A DNA stretch of 64,000 nt. Origin: JAPPFW01 sp965231815. Lineage in GTDB: Bacteria; Actinomycetota; Acidimicrobiia; Spongiisociales; Spongiisociaceae. The notes beneath the pieces were generated by a model that saw only the letters and a program-made list of their open reading frames with translations, had not been told where the DNA came from and made no database searches. The stretch spans positions 3,410,001-3,474,000 of the forward strand of contig OZ246890.1 of NCBI GenBank assembly GCA_965231815.1, given 5' to 3'. The stretch's first letter is position 1, and every line of letters starts with the position of its first letter. The translations under genes were made by a program, and so were the position numbers. Below are positions 9,368 to 16,443 of this stretch, piece by piece.

Positions 9368-9398
9368 TTCCACCGTCGGTCCGGAACCGACGGTGGAA
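9368..9398 (-). terminator. 13-bp stem hairpin between rplA and rplJ
   Basis: A perfect 13-bp inverted repeat (arms 9368-9380 and 9386-9398) with a 5-nt loop. On the minus strand the stem is followed within five bases by ATTTT, which fits an intrinsic terminator or attenuator separating rplKA from rplJL. The T run is short, so termination may be partial. Confidence 0.6.
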
Positions 9399-9403
9399 TT
9401 GGC

Positions 9404-9519
9404 CTAGGAATGTGCTGAGAAACCCGTACAAAGGGGTTCAGCCGCTAACCCGCAACTCCATGACCAGGCAGTTTGCCGACCACCGAACCCCGTAAGATTC
9501 GTTTTAAGGATCCGCCTAG
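9404..9519 (+). repeat. R1 structured dispersed repeat, copy B
   Basis: Closely matches copy A at 79-196 in the same orientation, with mostly single-base differences through the GCTGAGAAACCC hairpin and the GACCAGGC/CCGACCACC half. The ends keep CTAGG and CCTAG, but the outer stem is less perfect than in copy A. It lies between rplA and rplJ, antisense to the ribosomal operon and next to the 13-bp hairpin. Confidence 0.7.
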
Positions 9520-9550
9520 ACGTCGTAGGCGGGCGGGACTAAGGAAGATA

Positions 9551-9653
9551 TCGGGAGAGTGCTGAGAAACCTCTCGTTGGCCCGAAGTCTGATGGTAACT
9601 CCCCGGTCAGTGGACGCAGGGCCAACCAAGAGCCCGTATCCGGCACTCTCCTC
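9551..9653 (+). repeat. R1-related hairpin element (divergent, copy E)
   Basis: It starts with a GAGAGTGCTGAGAAAC segment like the R1 start, but the interior is different. The ends are a perfect 9-bp inverted repeat, GGAGAGTGC (9554-9562) and GCACTCTCC (9643-9651). An inner pair, GTTGGCCC and GGGCCAAC, gives a long imperfect hairpin. It abuts the rplA stop codon and may act as the 3' end of the rplKA message. Confidence 0.5.
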
Positions 9654-9656
9654 GGG

Positions 9657-10373
9657 CTAACGTCCGACGCTCAACAGACGGTCAGTCCGGGACACGTCAA
9701 CTCGGACTCCCGGACCCATGGTCGAAGAGAGGAAAAGACTTCTGAGGTAGGTTCCCTTGGAGGCGGCCGGCTTGACCCTGACTATCTCGGATACCAGGAT
9801 TGAAAGGTTATCGTGCAAGGGTTCCTCGGCGAAGGAGGCCTTGCCGATCGGCGCCGCGATATTACCGTAACGGTCATTTCGGTACTCGATTTTGCCGGCC
9901 TTGAACTCACGCACAGCCGTGGCGACATCCATGGTGATCGTGCCTGCCTTCGGATTGGGCATCAGGCCGCGGGGGCCGAGCAATCGGCCCAAGCGTCCAA
10001 CCCTGGGCATCATGTCCGGTGTGGCGATCGCCACATCGAAATTGATGTCCCCCCCTGACGCCAGTAAGTCGACCAGATCCTGGCCTCCCACCACCTCGGC
10101 GCCCGCCTGTTCAGCCTCGACGTGCTTGTCGCCTCCGGTAAAGACAGCCACCCGCACCTCTTTTCCCGTTCCATGCGGAAGGGTGACGGTTCCCCTGACC
10201 AACTGGTCGGCGCGGCGGGGATCGATTCCCAGCTTCATGACCGTCTCCACCGTCTCGTCGAAGCGGGCCGACGCCATGGCTTTCACCATTCGGATCGCCT
10301 CCGCGGGTGGGTATACCTGGTACTTATCGAATGTCGCGGCCATCTGGTTGTACCGCTTGCCTCTACGGACCAT
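9657..10373 (-). CDS. rplA: 50S ribosomal protein L1
   Basis: L1-stalk protein, 238 residues from the ATG at 10373, which follows AAGGAGGAACG. The in-frame region 16 codons upstream includes that ribosome binding site and a hairpin, so it is excluded. The family signature around GRLGRLLGPRGLMPNPKAG and the C-terminal VKPAASKGTYLRS segment are present. In other bacteria L1 represses its own operon. Cotranscribed with rplK. Confidence 0.97.
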   Translation of the reverse strand: MVRRGKRYNQMAATFDKYQVYPPAEAIRMVKAMASARFDETVETVMKLGIDPRRADQLVRGTVTLPHGTGKEVRVAVFTGGDKHVEAEQAGAEVVGGQDLVDLLASGGDINFDVAIATPDMMPRVGRLGRLLGPRGLMPNPKAGTITMDVATAVREFKAGKIEYRNDRYGNIAAPIGKASFAEEPLHDNLSILVSEIVRVKPAASKGTYLRSLFLSSTMGPGVRVDVSRTDRLLSVGR

Positions 10374-10395
10374 CGTTCCTCCTTGTGGTTCTAAC

Positions 10396-10415
10396 GAACC
10401 GCCTTCCGGCGGTTC
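10396..10415 (-). promoter_or_regulatory. rplK-rplA intercistronic hairpin
   Basis: A perfect 8-bp stem (GAACCGCC/GGCGGTTC) with a 4-nt loop lies in the 90-bp rplK-rplA gap, about 15 nt before the rplA ribosome binding site. It is not followed by a T run. It could affect translation or stability of rplA; the role is inferred only from its position. Confidence 0.4.
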
Positions 10416-10463
10416 TCCCAACTGCTTTTTCTGTCCGCTTGCCTGCTCCGGAAATACGCTAAC

Positions 10464-10892
10464 TCAACCTGAGATAGCGATTCCCATCGACCGCGCCGTC
10501 CCCGCGACGATGTTCATTGCCGCTTCGATGTCTGCTGTGTTGAGATCCGGTAACTTCGTCTCCGCTATCCGCCTCAGTTCGTCCCTGGGCAGTGTCGCCA
10601 CCGTCTCGTTGTTCGGTTCCGAGGCACCCTTCTCCACCCGGGCCGCCTGGCGAAGCAAGACTGCGGTCGGGGGGGTCTTGGTTATGAATGTGAAGGATCG
10701 GTCACCGTATACGGTCACCTCCACCGGAATGATCGTCCCTATCTGGGACCTGGTCGTATCGTTGTACGATCTGACGAACTCCATGATGTTGATGCCGTAC
10801 TGGCCCAGCGCGGGACCCACCGGGGGCGCAGGGCTGGCTTCACCTGCCGGAATCTGCAGTTTTAGGATGGCTGTAATCCGCTTCCTACCCAT
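10464..10892 (-). CDS. rplK: 50S ribosomal protein L11
   Basis: Binds the GTPase-associated centre of 23S rRNA; 142 residues, the normal size. The N-terminal proline-rich start (LQIPAGEASPAPPVGPALGQ) and the C-terminal rRNA-binding domain ending in ARSMGIAISG are typical. ATG start with an AAAGGA site about 11 nt upstream. First gene of the L11-L1 pair, 70 bp after nusG. Confidence 0.97.
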   Translation of the reverse strand: MGRKRITAILKLQIPAGEASPAPPVGPALGQYGINIMEFVRSYNDTTRSQIGTIIPVEVTVYGDRSFTFITKTPPTAVLLRQAARVEKGASEPNNETVATLPRDELRRIAETKLPDLNTADIEAAMNIVAGTARSMGIAISG

Positions 10893-10962
10893 ATTGCTGG
10901 CTGTCCTTTGATTTCTTGATTAGTCGGTGAGAGGAGAACGGTTACCGTGCCCGCCTCTCGGA

Positions 10963-11835
10963 TTACTGCTTCTGGATTTGCTCGAAGCCGAGCTCCATCG
11001 GAGTGTCCCTACCGAAGATCTCCACCAGTACGGTCACCTTTTGCTGGTCGACGTTGATATCCTCGACCACTCCGTTGAAGTCGGCGAACGGTCCGGCTGA
11101 TACACGAACGGTCTCACCAATAGCCCAGGCCGGACGGAACCGGGGAGCCTTCTTCGCCGATTCCCTCTTGAGACCCAGGAACCTCTCGACTTCACGTTTC
11201 GACAAGGATGTGGGTTTGTTCCCGGTTCCCATACCCACAAACGAAGTGACCCCCGGCGTGTTCCGCACGGCATGCCAGGAATCATCGTCGAGGTACATCC
11301 GGATGAGCAGGTAGCCGGGAAACATGCGTTTCTCCACTTCCACCTTGCGCCCCGCCTTTATCTCGACCACCTTCTCGGTTGGAATGACCACTTCGAAGAT
11401 CCGATCCTGCATGTGCATCGAGGATGTGCGGGTGGCGAGGTTGGCCTTGACCTTTTTCTCGTGACCGGAATATGCGTGGATCACGTACCATGCCCCCGGC
11501 TTGTCGTAAGGGCTGATCGGGTCTTCCTCAAACAACTCCACCGGACCGGCGGTCGTATCCTGAACAGTGGCAGGGCCACCCTGGACCTTCTGGCCTGCTC
11601 GCTTTCTCGTCTGCGACGGTTTGACGGGCTTAGCCGCCGGAGTAGGCGCCGGCTCCGGTTCGATTTTCGAATCATCATCGATCGACTGGTCTGCCTCCAA
11701 TTCAGGTAACGTCCCGTCGGAACCGAAACCGGCAGATAACAGGGCAGCCCCCAGTGAACCCACCGAATCCTCTCCCTCATCCCCATCATCGGGTTTCCGT
11801 GTAGCGACTTCAGTATCGCGGTCCATCAGTTTCAC
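10963..11835 (-). CDS. nusG: Transcription termination/antitermination protein NusG
   Basis: Elongation factor that bridges RNA polymerase with Rho or ribosomes. Residues 1 to about 110 are an acidic, proline/lysine-rich low-complexity extension of the kind often seen in actinobacterial NusG. The NGN domain follows (WYVIHAYSGHEKKV, KRMFPGYLLI), then a C-terminal KOW domain (GETVRVSAGPFADFNGVVEDI). The GTG at 11835 overlaps the secE stop as GTGA. An ATG three codons later (11826), after GCGGGG, is an equally possible start. Translationally coupled to secE. Confidence 0.96.
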   Translation of the reverse strand: MKLMDRDTEVATRKPDDGDEGEDSVGSLGAALLSAGFGSDGTLPELEADQSIDDDSKIEPEPAPTPAAKPVKPSQTRKRAGQKVQGGPATVQDTTAGPVELFEEDPISPYDKPGAWYVIHAYSGHEKKVKANLATRTSSMHMQDRIFEVVIPTEKVVEIKAGRKVEVEKRMFPGYLLIRMYLDDDSWHAVRNTPGVTSFVGMGTGNKPTSLSKREVERFLGLKRESAKKAPRFRPAWAIGETVRVSAGPFADFNGVVEDINVDQQKVTVLVEIFGRDTPMELGFEQIQKQ

Positions 11836-12149
11836 CCCGCCAATGCCCGGATGAAAACCAGCACCGATCGACTGAAACCGAGATCGACCAGGAACACGTA
11901 TCCGGTCAAAACTCCCGCAGTGATCACAGTGACGGCCGTGAATGCGATCATCTGTTCACGGCTGGGCCAACCCACCCGGCTGAGTTCAACCCGCACTTCT
12001 CTGAGGAACTGCACTAGGCGGGACCATCGGCTCCCCGACAGTCCCGCAGGTCCCTTCGGGCCTCCTATCGGAGACCGGCGCCCGCGGTTATCTCTCTGCT
12101 TGGTGCGCCGCTCCTCACGTTCGGCCATCCGGCGCATTTCGCGATTCAT
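11832..12149 (-). CDS. secE: Preprotein translocase subunit SecE
   Basis: Small membrane subunit of the SecYEG channel, 105 residues. A basic N-terminal extension (to about residue 40) precedes the conserved FLREVRVELSRVGWPSREQM amphipathic segment. A single transmembrane helix (FTAVTVITAGVLTGYVFLV) follows. Position between tRNA-Trp and nusG is the canonical one. Confidence 0.95.
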   Translation of the reverse strand: MNREMRRMAEREERRTKQRDNRGRRSPIGGPKGPAGLSGSRWSRLVQFLREVRVELSRVGWPSREQMIAFTAVTVITAGVLTGYVFLVDLGFSRSVLVFIRALAG

Positions 12150-12209
12150 CGTTCTTCCTGTCGTCCTTACATGGTTCCTGAAGTAGGTTCTCGGTCACCG
12201 AGCCTTTTG

Positions 12210-12284
12210 CAGGGGCGGAGGGACTCGAACCCCCAACCTCCGGTTTTGGAGACCGGCGCTCTAACCAATTCGAGCTACGCCCCT
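12210..12284 (-). tRNA. tRNA-Trp (anticodon CCA)
   Basis: On the minus strand this reads as a complete cloverleaf: acceptor AGGGGCG/CGCCCCT, D arm with GCTC/GAGC, anticodon stem CCGGT/ACCGG around loop CTCCAAA (anticodon CCA), T arm with GGTTCGAGTCC, and discriminator G. CCA is not encoded. tRNA-Trp immediately before secE is a common bacterial arrangement. Confidence 0.95.
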
Positions 12285-12403
12285 CGGCTTGAGAGGGGGA
12301 GTATATGAACAGGTCGGCCTCAGTGTAAACCGCTGATCGGAACTATCCATCCGGTGTTCCCGGACTCGAGTGTCAATCAGCTTTGATACCGCCGAAAACC
12401 ATA

Positions 12404-12805
12404 CTACCCGCCACCGGCCAGAGACCGAATACGACGACCTGCGAACACCAGCGCGCTGATCGCCGCCACCGAGACTACTGACGTTGTGACCACCCCCGGC
12501 CGATTGTTCCACCAGCGGTGATCGGGGGTACCGGGAATAGCCATCCCCGGTGTTTCCTCCAACCCGGCGGCGATGTCATAGGGTAAGGGCTCAAGTCGGT
12601 AGCGGAGCGACGCGAGCTCCCGCATTATCTTTCGCCGGCGAACGGAAGCCGCCTGGCAGACCAGACACCCTGCTCTGTGACGCTCCAGCGATACCGGTCC
12701 ATTGAACACACCGGACTCGACTCCATACAGGAGATAGCGGGCCATGCCGCATGCGGCGCTTCTGGGGGTGCGGGGAATCCCGATCATGGCACGAACTCCG
12801 TTCAT
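12404..12805 (-). CDS. Putative zinc-finger (ZAS) anti-sigma factor
   Basis: 133 residues. It carries an HxxxCxxC motif (HRAGCLVCQ, near residue 45), the signature of zinc-binding anti-sigma domains that bind ECF sigma factors. A hydrophobic segment near the C-terminus (VVTTSVVSVAAISALVF) is probably one transmembrane helix, so the N-terminal sigma-binding part would be cytoplasmic. The start ATG overlaps the stop of the upstream ECF sigma gene by 4 nt (ATGA), implying coupled expression and a cognate pair. The signal it senses is unknown. Confidence 0.75.
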   Translation of the reverse strand: MNGVRAMIGIPRTPRSAACGMARYLLYGVESGVFNGPVSLERHRAGCLVCQAASVRRRKIMRELASLRYRLEPLPYDIAAGLEETPGMAIPGTPDHRWWNNRPGVVTTSVVSVAAISALVFAGRRIRSLAGGG

Positions 12806-13365
12806 TTCACTCCCTCCAGGAAACCGCGCAGCTTCAAGTGGGCCCGATGAAGGCGCACCTTGGAGGCGGTGACCGAAATCGACAAGGTGTCGGCGATCTC
12901 CTTGTGAGTCCAGCCGTAAACGTCCTTCAGGATCACGATCGAACGCTGGTGCTTCGGTAGCCGGGAAAGTGCCTCGGTAAGGCTTGCCCGCAACTCCGCT
13001 CGCTCACCGGCGATCTCGGGGTCCCCGCTGCGATCGGCAGGGGGCTGGCGAATGAGTTGGTCAAGATCGTAGGTTGCATGGCGTGCCGCCCTTCCCTTTA
13101 GAGTCCATGCAACGTTGGCCGTGATCCGGTAGAGCCACGTACCGAACTTGGCGTCACCGCGGAACCGGCCTATAGCTCTCCAGGCGCGCACCAACGCTTC
13201 CTGGGTGACATCTGCCGCGAGGGTTCGATCCCCGACCAAGCGAACCGCCAATGTATAAACCTCATGCTGGTGAATTCGGGCTAGCTCACCGAACGCGTTG
13301 CGATCACCTTGACGTGAGCGTTCCACCAATTCAGTGACATCGATTTCGACCCGCTCACCTGACAT
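12802..13365 (-). CDS. ECF-type RNA polymerase sigma factor
   Basis: 187 residues with two conserved domains. Region 2 spans about residues 22-90 (LAADVTQEALVRAWRAIGRFRG, FGTWLYRITANVA) and binds the -10 element and core polymerase. Region 4 (about 125-180; LSRLPKHQRSIVILKDVYGW, IADTLSISVTASKVRLHRA) is the helix-turn-helix for the -35 element. ATG at 13365 with GGGAGG upstream. Paired with the downstream ZAS anti-sigma gene. Its location inside the ribosomal supercluster, between the dehydratase gene and tRNA-Trp, is unusual. Confidence 0.92.
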   Translation of the reverse strand: MSGERVEIDVTELVERSRQGDRNAFGELARIHQHEVYTLAVRLVGDRTLAADVTQEALVRAWRAIGRFRGDAKFGTWLYRITANVAWTLKGRAARHATYDLDQLIRQPPADRSGDPEIAGERAELRASLTEALSRLPKHQRSIVILKDVYGWTHKEIADTLSISVTASKVRLHRAHLKLRGFLEGVK

Positions 13366-13526
13366 ACGGTTACAACCTCCCGGCCCTGAGGCGGAGTAAA
13401 CGAACCTCTCCTCCCCGAGCTTCAGTTAATGCCGGGCGGATCTCACGTAGAAAGAACTCTCCCGGATGCGACCCGGCGGCGGAATTATTTGAACTAGACA
13501 TTCTTGCGATGTCTTTACATACGGTT

Positions 13527-14399
13527 TCACCCGCCGGTCCTAACCGAGATCGTAGCAACAACGTGACGACCTGCCTCGGATACCACCTCGGCCGACATTG
13601 TGGAACGACCATCAGCCTTCTCTACGACTCGCGTGTTGACCTTCGCCGCGGTCTCCGGGCACAGGGGGAGACGGAAACGGAAGCGTCCCGTGGCTAAAGG
13701 ATCATTCCTCTTCACCGTCGAAGCGGCCGGTTGGGTAGCCCACGCCGCCAGCAGCAATCCGTGGCAGATAACCCCGCCGACCCCGGAGGCGGTTCCTCTA
13801 CCGTGGTCCCAGTGCACCGGATTGAAGTCCTCGCTAGCCGCTGCGTACCGGATCAGGTCGGCGCGGGAGGCGGACTTGTGAAGGGGCGGCAGTGACGAAC
13901 CCACCTCAGCCAAAGCCATGGGTCGGGCTCGTTCAACGGTGTTGCGAGCCTCTGGACCAGGCTCTTCTCGATCGGGTACGCCGCCGGCCGGTGGTTCGCT
14001 CGATGACATCAAGAAGAGCGAGCGGGACTGCACGACCGTCGAGCCTCGGTCATCTGTCACGTCCGCCGTAAAGGTCACGAATGCAACCCCGCGCCGCTCC
14101 CGCAAACGCTCGATCCTCGCCGCGATGGTATGGGCTGACCCGATCCGCCAAGGGAGCTTCCACGTGAAGACCTGTTCTCCGTGAATGAGCAACTTGGCGC
14201 GAGAGGAAATGTCGGGATCCGCGAAAAAGGCCGGCGCCACCTTGAACAGCACCGCACCGGCAAAGGACGGCGGGGCATAGTCGGTCCATCGGTTCGGATC
14301 GTCACCGGTTGCCTCGACGTACGACGCCACCTGCCACGAACTAACACGGAAAGAGAACGGTCCGTATGATCTACCGACAAGATCGGACAGTGGCGTCAC
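13527..14399 (-). CDS. Two-domain MaoC-like (R)-hydroxyacyl-ACP/CoA dehydratase
   Basis: 290 residues with two tandem hotdog domains. The N-terminal MaoC_dehydrat_N-like domain (about 1-130; starts LVGRSYGPFSFRVSS, with DDPNRWTDYAPPSFAGAV) is followed by a C-terminal MaoC domain with the hydratase motif (SEDFNPVHWD, then GVGGVICHGLLLA; catalytic Asp/His). In Actinomycetota, hadA and hadB of fatty-acid elongation lie between rpmG and secE; here they appear fused into one protein. Start is GTG at 14399 with AAGG about 10 nt before. Probable role in type II fatty-acid synthesis; the exact substrate is not deducible. Confidence 0.8.
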   Translation of the reverse strand: MTPLSDLVGRSYGPFSFRVSSWQVASYVEATGDDPNRWTDYAPPSFAGAVLFKVAPAFFADPDISSRAKLLIHGEQVFTWKLPWRIGSAHTIAARIERLRERRGVAFVTFTADVTDDRGSTVVQSRSLFLMSSSEPPAGGVPDREEPGPEARNTVERARPMALAEVGSSLPPLHKSASRADLIRYAAASEDFNPVHWDHGRGTASGVGGVICHGLLLAAWATQPAASTVKRNDPLATGRFRFRLPLCPETAAKVNTRVVEKADGRSTMSAEVVSEAGRHVVATISVRTGG

Positions 14400-14478
14400 G
14401 CAGATGGCCTTAGAGAATCTTCCAACACGTTTACTCGTCCCGACGTGAACATGCGACTATTCGGTAACGATCCGATCA

Positions 14479-14496
14479 GGGCGAGCTACCTCGCCC
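14479..14496. terminator. Hairpin between rpmG and the dehydratase gene
   Basis: A perfect 7-bp stem GGGCGAG/CTCGCCC with a 4-nt loop lies in the 112-bp gap after rpmG. It is followed by GTTTT on the plus strand only, while the surrounding genes read on the minus strand. It may therefore be an attenuator or RNA-stability element rather than a strong terminator of tuf-rpmG. Confidence 0.35.
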
Positions 14497-14511
14497 GTTT
14501 TCCACACGCTC

Positions 14512-14694
14512 CTACCGGGTCTCGCGGTGCAGTGTATGCCGACGGAGAAACGGATTGTATTTCTTGAGTTGGAGCCTTCCACGGGTATTGTTGCGATTCT
14601 TGGTAGTTATATATCGGGAGGGGGGCATACCTTCACCCCGTGCCTCGGTACATTCGAGCGTGATCTTGATACGGTTGCCCTTTTTCTTAGCCAT
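14512..14694 (-). CDS. rpmG: 50S ribosomal protein L33
   Basis: 60 residues from the ATG at 14694 (MAKKKGNRIKITLEC..), preceded by GGGAAAGG. The in-frame stretch upstream is intergenic. The family core (RYITTKNRNNTRGRLQLKKYNPFLRRHT) is present. It has only one cysteine, so it is the zinc-independent (C-minus) type. 50 bp after tuf and probably cotranscribed with it. Confidence 0.95.
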   Translation of the reverse strand: MAKKKGNRIKITLECTEARGEGMPPSRYITTKNRNNTRGRLQLKKYNPFLRRHTLHRETR

Positions 14695-14744
14695 AGCACC
14701 TTTCCCGCTGGTTTTGGTGGGGTGAGTTGTTAACCAACCACCAC

Positions 14745-15932
14745 TCACCTAACAATCTTGGTGACCGTACCCGCACCCACCGTCCGGCCACCCTCACGAA
14801 TAGCAAACCGCAACCCCTCATCCATAGCAATCGGCGACCCCAACTCCACCCGCATCACCGTATTATCACCAGGCATCACCATCTCAACACCCCCCAACAA
14901 CTCAACCCGACCAGTAACATCAGTAGTCCGAAAATAAAACTGCGGCTGATAACCAGCAAAAAACGGGTTATGCCGACCACCCTCATCCTTCGTCAACACA
15001 TACACCTGCGCCTCGAACACCGTATGCGGCGTAATCGACCCCGGAGCAGCCAACACTTGGCCACGCTCCACCTCCGTCTTACGAACCCCCCTCAACAAAA
15101 CCCCCACATTATCCCCAGCCAAACCCTCATCCAACAACTTACGAAACATCTCCACCCCAGTAGCCACCGACCGGCGAGTATCCCGAATACCCACCACCTC
15201 AACCGAATCACCAACCCGAACCACCCCCGCCTCCACCTTCCCCGTCACCACAGTCCCCCGACCCGTAATCGAAAACACATCCTCAATCGGCATCAAAAAC
15301 GGACGATCCACCGGACGATCCGGCACCGGCACATACGAATCAACCGCCCCCATCAACTCCAACACACCCCCAGCCGCAGCACCGTCACCCTCCAACGCCG
15401 CCAACGCCGACACCGGAACCACCGGCACATCATCCCCCGGAAAACCATAATCATCCAACAACTCCCGAACCTCCAACTCCACCAACTCCAACAACTCCTC
15501 ATCATCCACCAAATCAACCTTATTCAAAGCCACCACCACACACGGCACCCCCACCTGGCGAGCCAACAACACATGCTCACGCGTCTGCGGCATCGGACCA
15601 TCAGCCGCCGACACCACCAAAATAGCCCCATCCACCTGAGCAGCCCCCGTAATCATATTCTTAATATAATCCGCATGACCAGGCATATCCACATGCGCAT
15701 AATGACGCAACTCCGTCTCATACTCCACATGCGCAATCGCAATCGTAATACCCCGCTCCCGCTCCTCAGGAGCCTTATCAATCTCATCAAACACCGTAAA
15801 CACATTCCCAGAAACCCGCTCAGACAACACCCGAGTAATCGCAGCAGTCAACGTCGTCTTACCATGATCAATATGACCCATAGTCCCAACATTCAAATGC
15901 GGCTTAACCCGCTCAAACCTAGCCTTCGCCAT
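14745..15932 (-). CDS. tuf: Translation elongation factor Tu
   Basis: GTPase that delivers aminoacyl-tRNA to the ribosome, 395 residues. The G-domain motifs are all present: GHIDHGKTT (P loop, about 19-27), the DMPGH switch II motif, NKVDL and SAL. Domains 2 and 3 (GRGTVVTGKVE, then the end GAGTVTKIV) are intact. ATG after AGGAGAACGACACC. Codon choice is very unusual: nearly every third base is G or T, in contrast to rpoB, rplA or rpmG beside it. This bias produces a long spurious reading frame on the opposite strand. Follows a tRNA cluster, as in many bacteria. Confidence 0.97.
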   Translation of the reverse strand: MAKARFERVKPHLNVGTMGHIDHGKTTLTAAITRVLSERVSGNVFTVFDEIDKAPEERERGITIAIAHVEYETELRHYAHVDMPGHADYIKNMITGAAQVDGAILVVSAADGPMPQTREHVLLARQVGVPCVVVALNKVDLVDDEELLELVELEVRELLDDYGFPGDDVPVVPVSALAALEGDGAAAGGVLELMGAVDSYVPVPDRPVDRPFLMPIEDVFSITGRGTVVTGKVEAGVVRVGDSVEVVGIRDTRRSVATGVEMFRKLLDEGLAGDNVGVLLRGVRKTEVERGQVLAAPGSITPHTVFEAQVYVLTKDEGGRHNPFFAGYQPQFYFRTTDVTGRVELLGGVEMVMPGDNTVMRVELGSPIAMDEGLRFAIREGGRTVGAGTVTKIVR

Positions 15933-16014
15933 GGTGTCGTTCTCCTCTTGATCGTTGCTGGTAATTCATAAGGTTGTAACCAATTGGCGCGAGCATATCG
16001 CGGCCAACAGGTCG

Positions 16015-16088
16015 TAGCGGCGGGCAGACTTGAACTGCCGACCTCTCGATTATGAGTCGAGCGCTCTTACCGACTGAGCTACGCCGCC
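16015..16088 (-). tRNA. tRNA-Met (anticodon CAT)
   Basis: Cloverleaf on the minus strand: acceptor GGCGGCG with CGCCGCT (one G-T pair), D arm GCTC/GAGC, anticodon stem CTCGA/TCGAG around CTCATAA (anticodon CAT), T arm with GTTCAAGTC, discriminator A. The anticodon stem lacks the three G-C pairs of an initiator, so it is an elongator Met tRNA. A lysidine-modified Ile tRNA cannot be excluded by sequence alone. Confidence 0.9.
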
Positions 16089-16132
16089 CCGAGACGGGTT
16101 GGCCCGGCGAACTCGCGAGACCAACCTGGTCG

Positions 16133-16206
16133 AGCCCCCTTCCGGATTCGAACCGGAGACCTCCTCCTTACCATGGAGGCGCTCTGGCCTACTGAGCTAA
16201 GGGGGC
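16133..16206 (-). tRNA. tRNA-Thr (anticodon GGT)
   Basis: Cloverleaf on the minus strand: acceptor GCCCCCT/AGGGGGC, anticodon stem CCTCC/GGAGG around ATGGTAA (anticodon GGT), T arm with GGTTCGAATCC, discriminator T. Second of three tRNA genes upstream of tuf. Confidence 0.94.
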
Positions 16207-16240
16207 GTACTCGATGAGCGTTTCTCCGCTCACCGACGGG

Positions 16241-16323
16241 TGCCGGGAGAAGGATTCGAACCTCCGTAGGCATCAACCGGCAGATTTACAGTCTGCTCCC
16301 TTTGGCCGCTCGGGCATCCCGGC
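16241..16323 (-). tRNA. tRNA-Tyr (anticodon GTA)
   Basis: Class II tRNA with a long variable arm, 83 nt: acceptor GCCGGGA/TCCCGGC, anticodon stem GCAGA/TCTGC around CTGTAAA (anticodon GTA), T arm with GGTTCGAATCC. First of the Tyr-Thr-Met cluster before tuf, which resembles the tRNA-tufB operon of other bacteria. Confidence 0.94.
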
Positions 16324-16443
16324 ATTGTTGTCATTGGCGCCGATAGCGCAGCGGACGGAATCCTAGCCGCTACCGATCGGAGTCAAAGCCGCGATCTTAG
16401 CCGGTTCACACCCTTAACCCGCTCCCGGACCGGAGCGAGACCC

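Noticed and set aside
14727..15971. 414-codon plus-strand reading frame opposite tuf
   Set aside because: It mirrors tuf exactly and is a by-product of that gene's G/T-ending codons. The translation is low complexity (His/Asn/Pro/Arg-rich) with no family resemblance.
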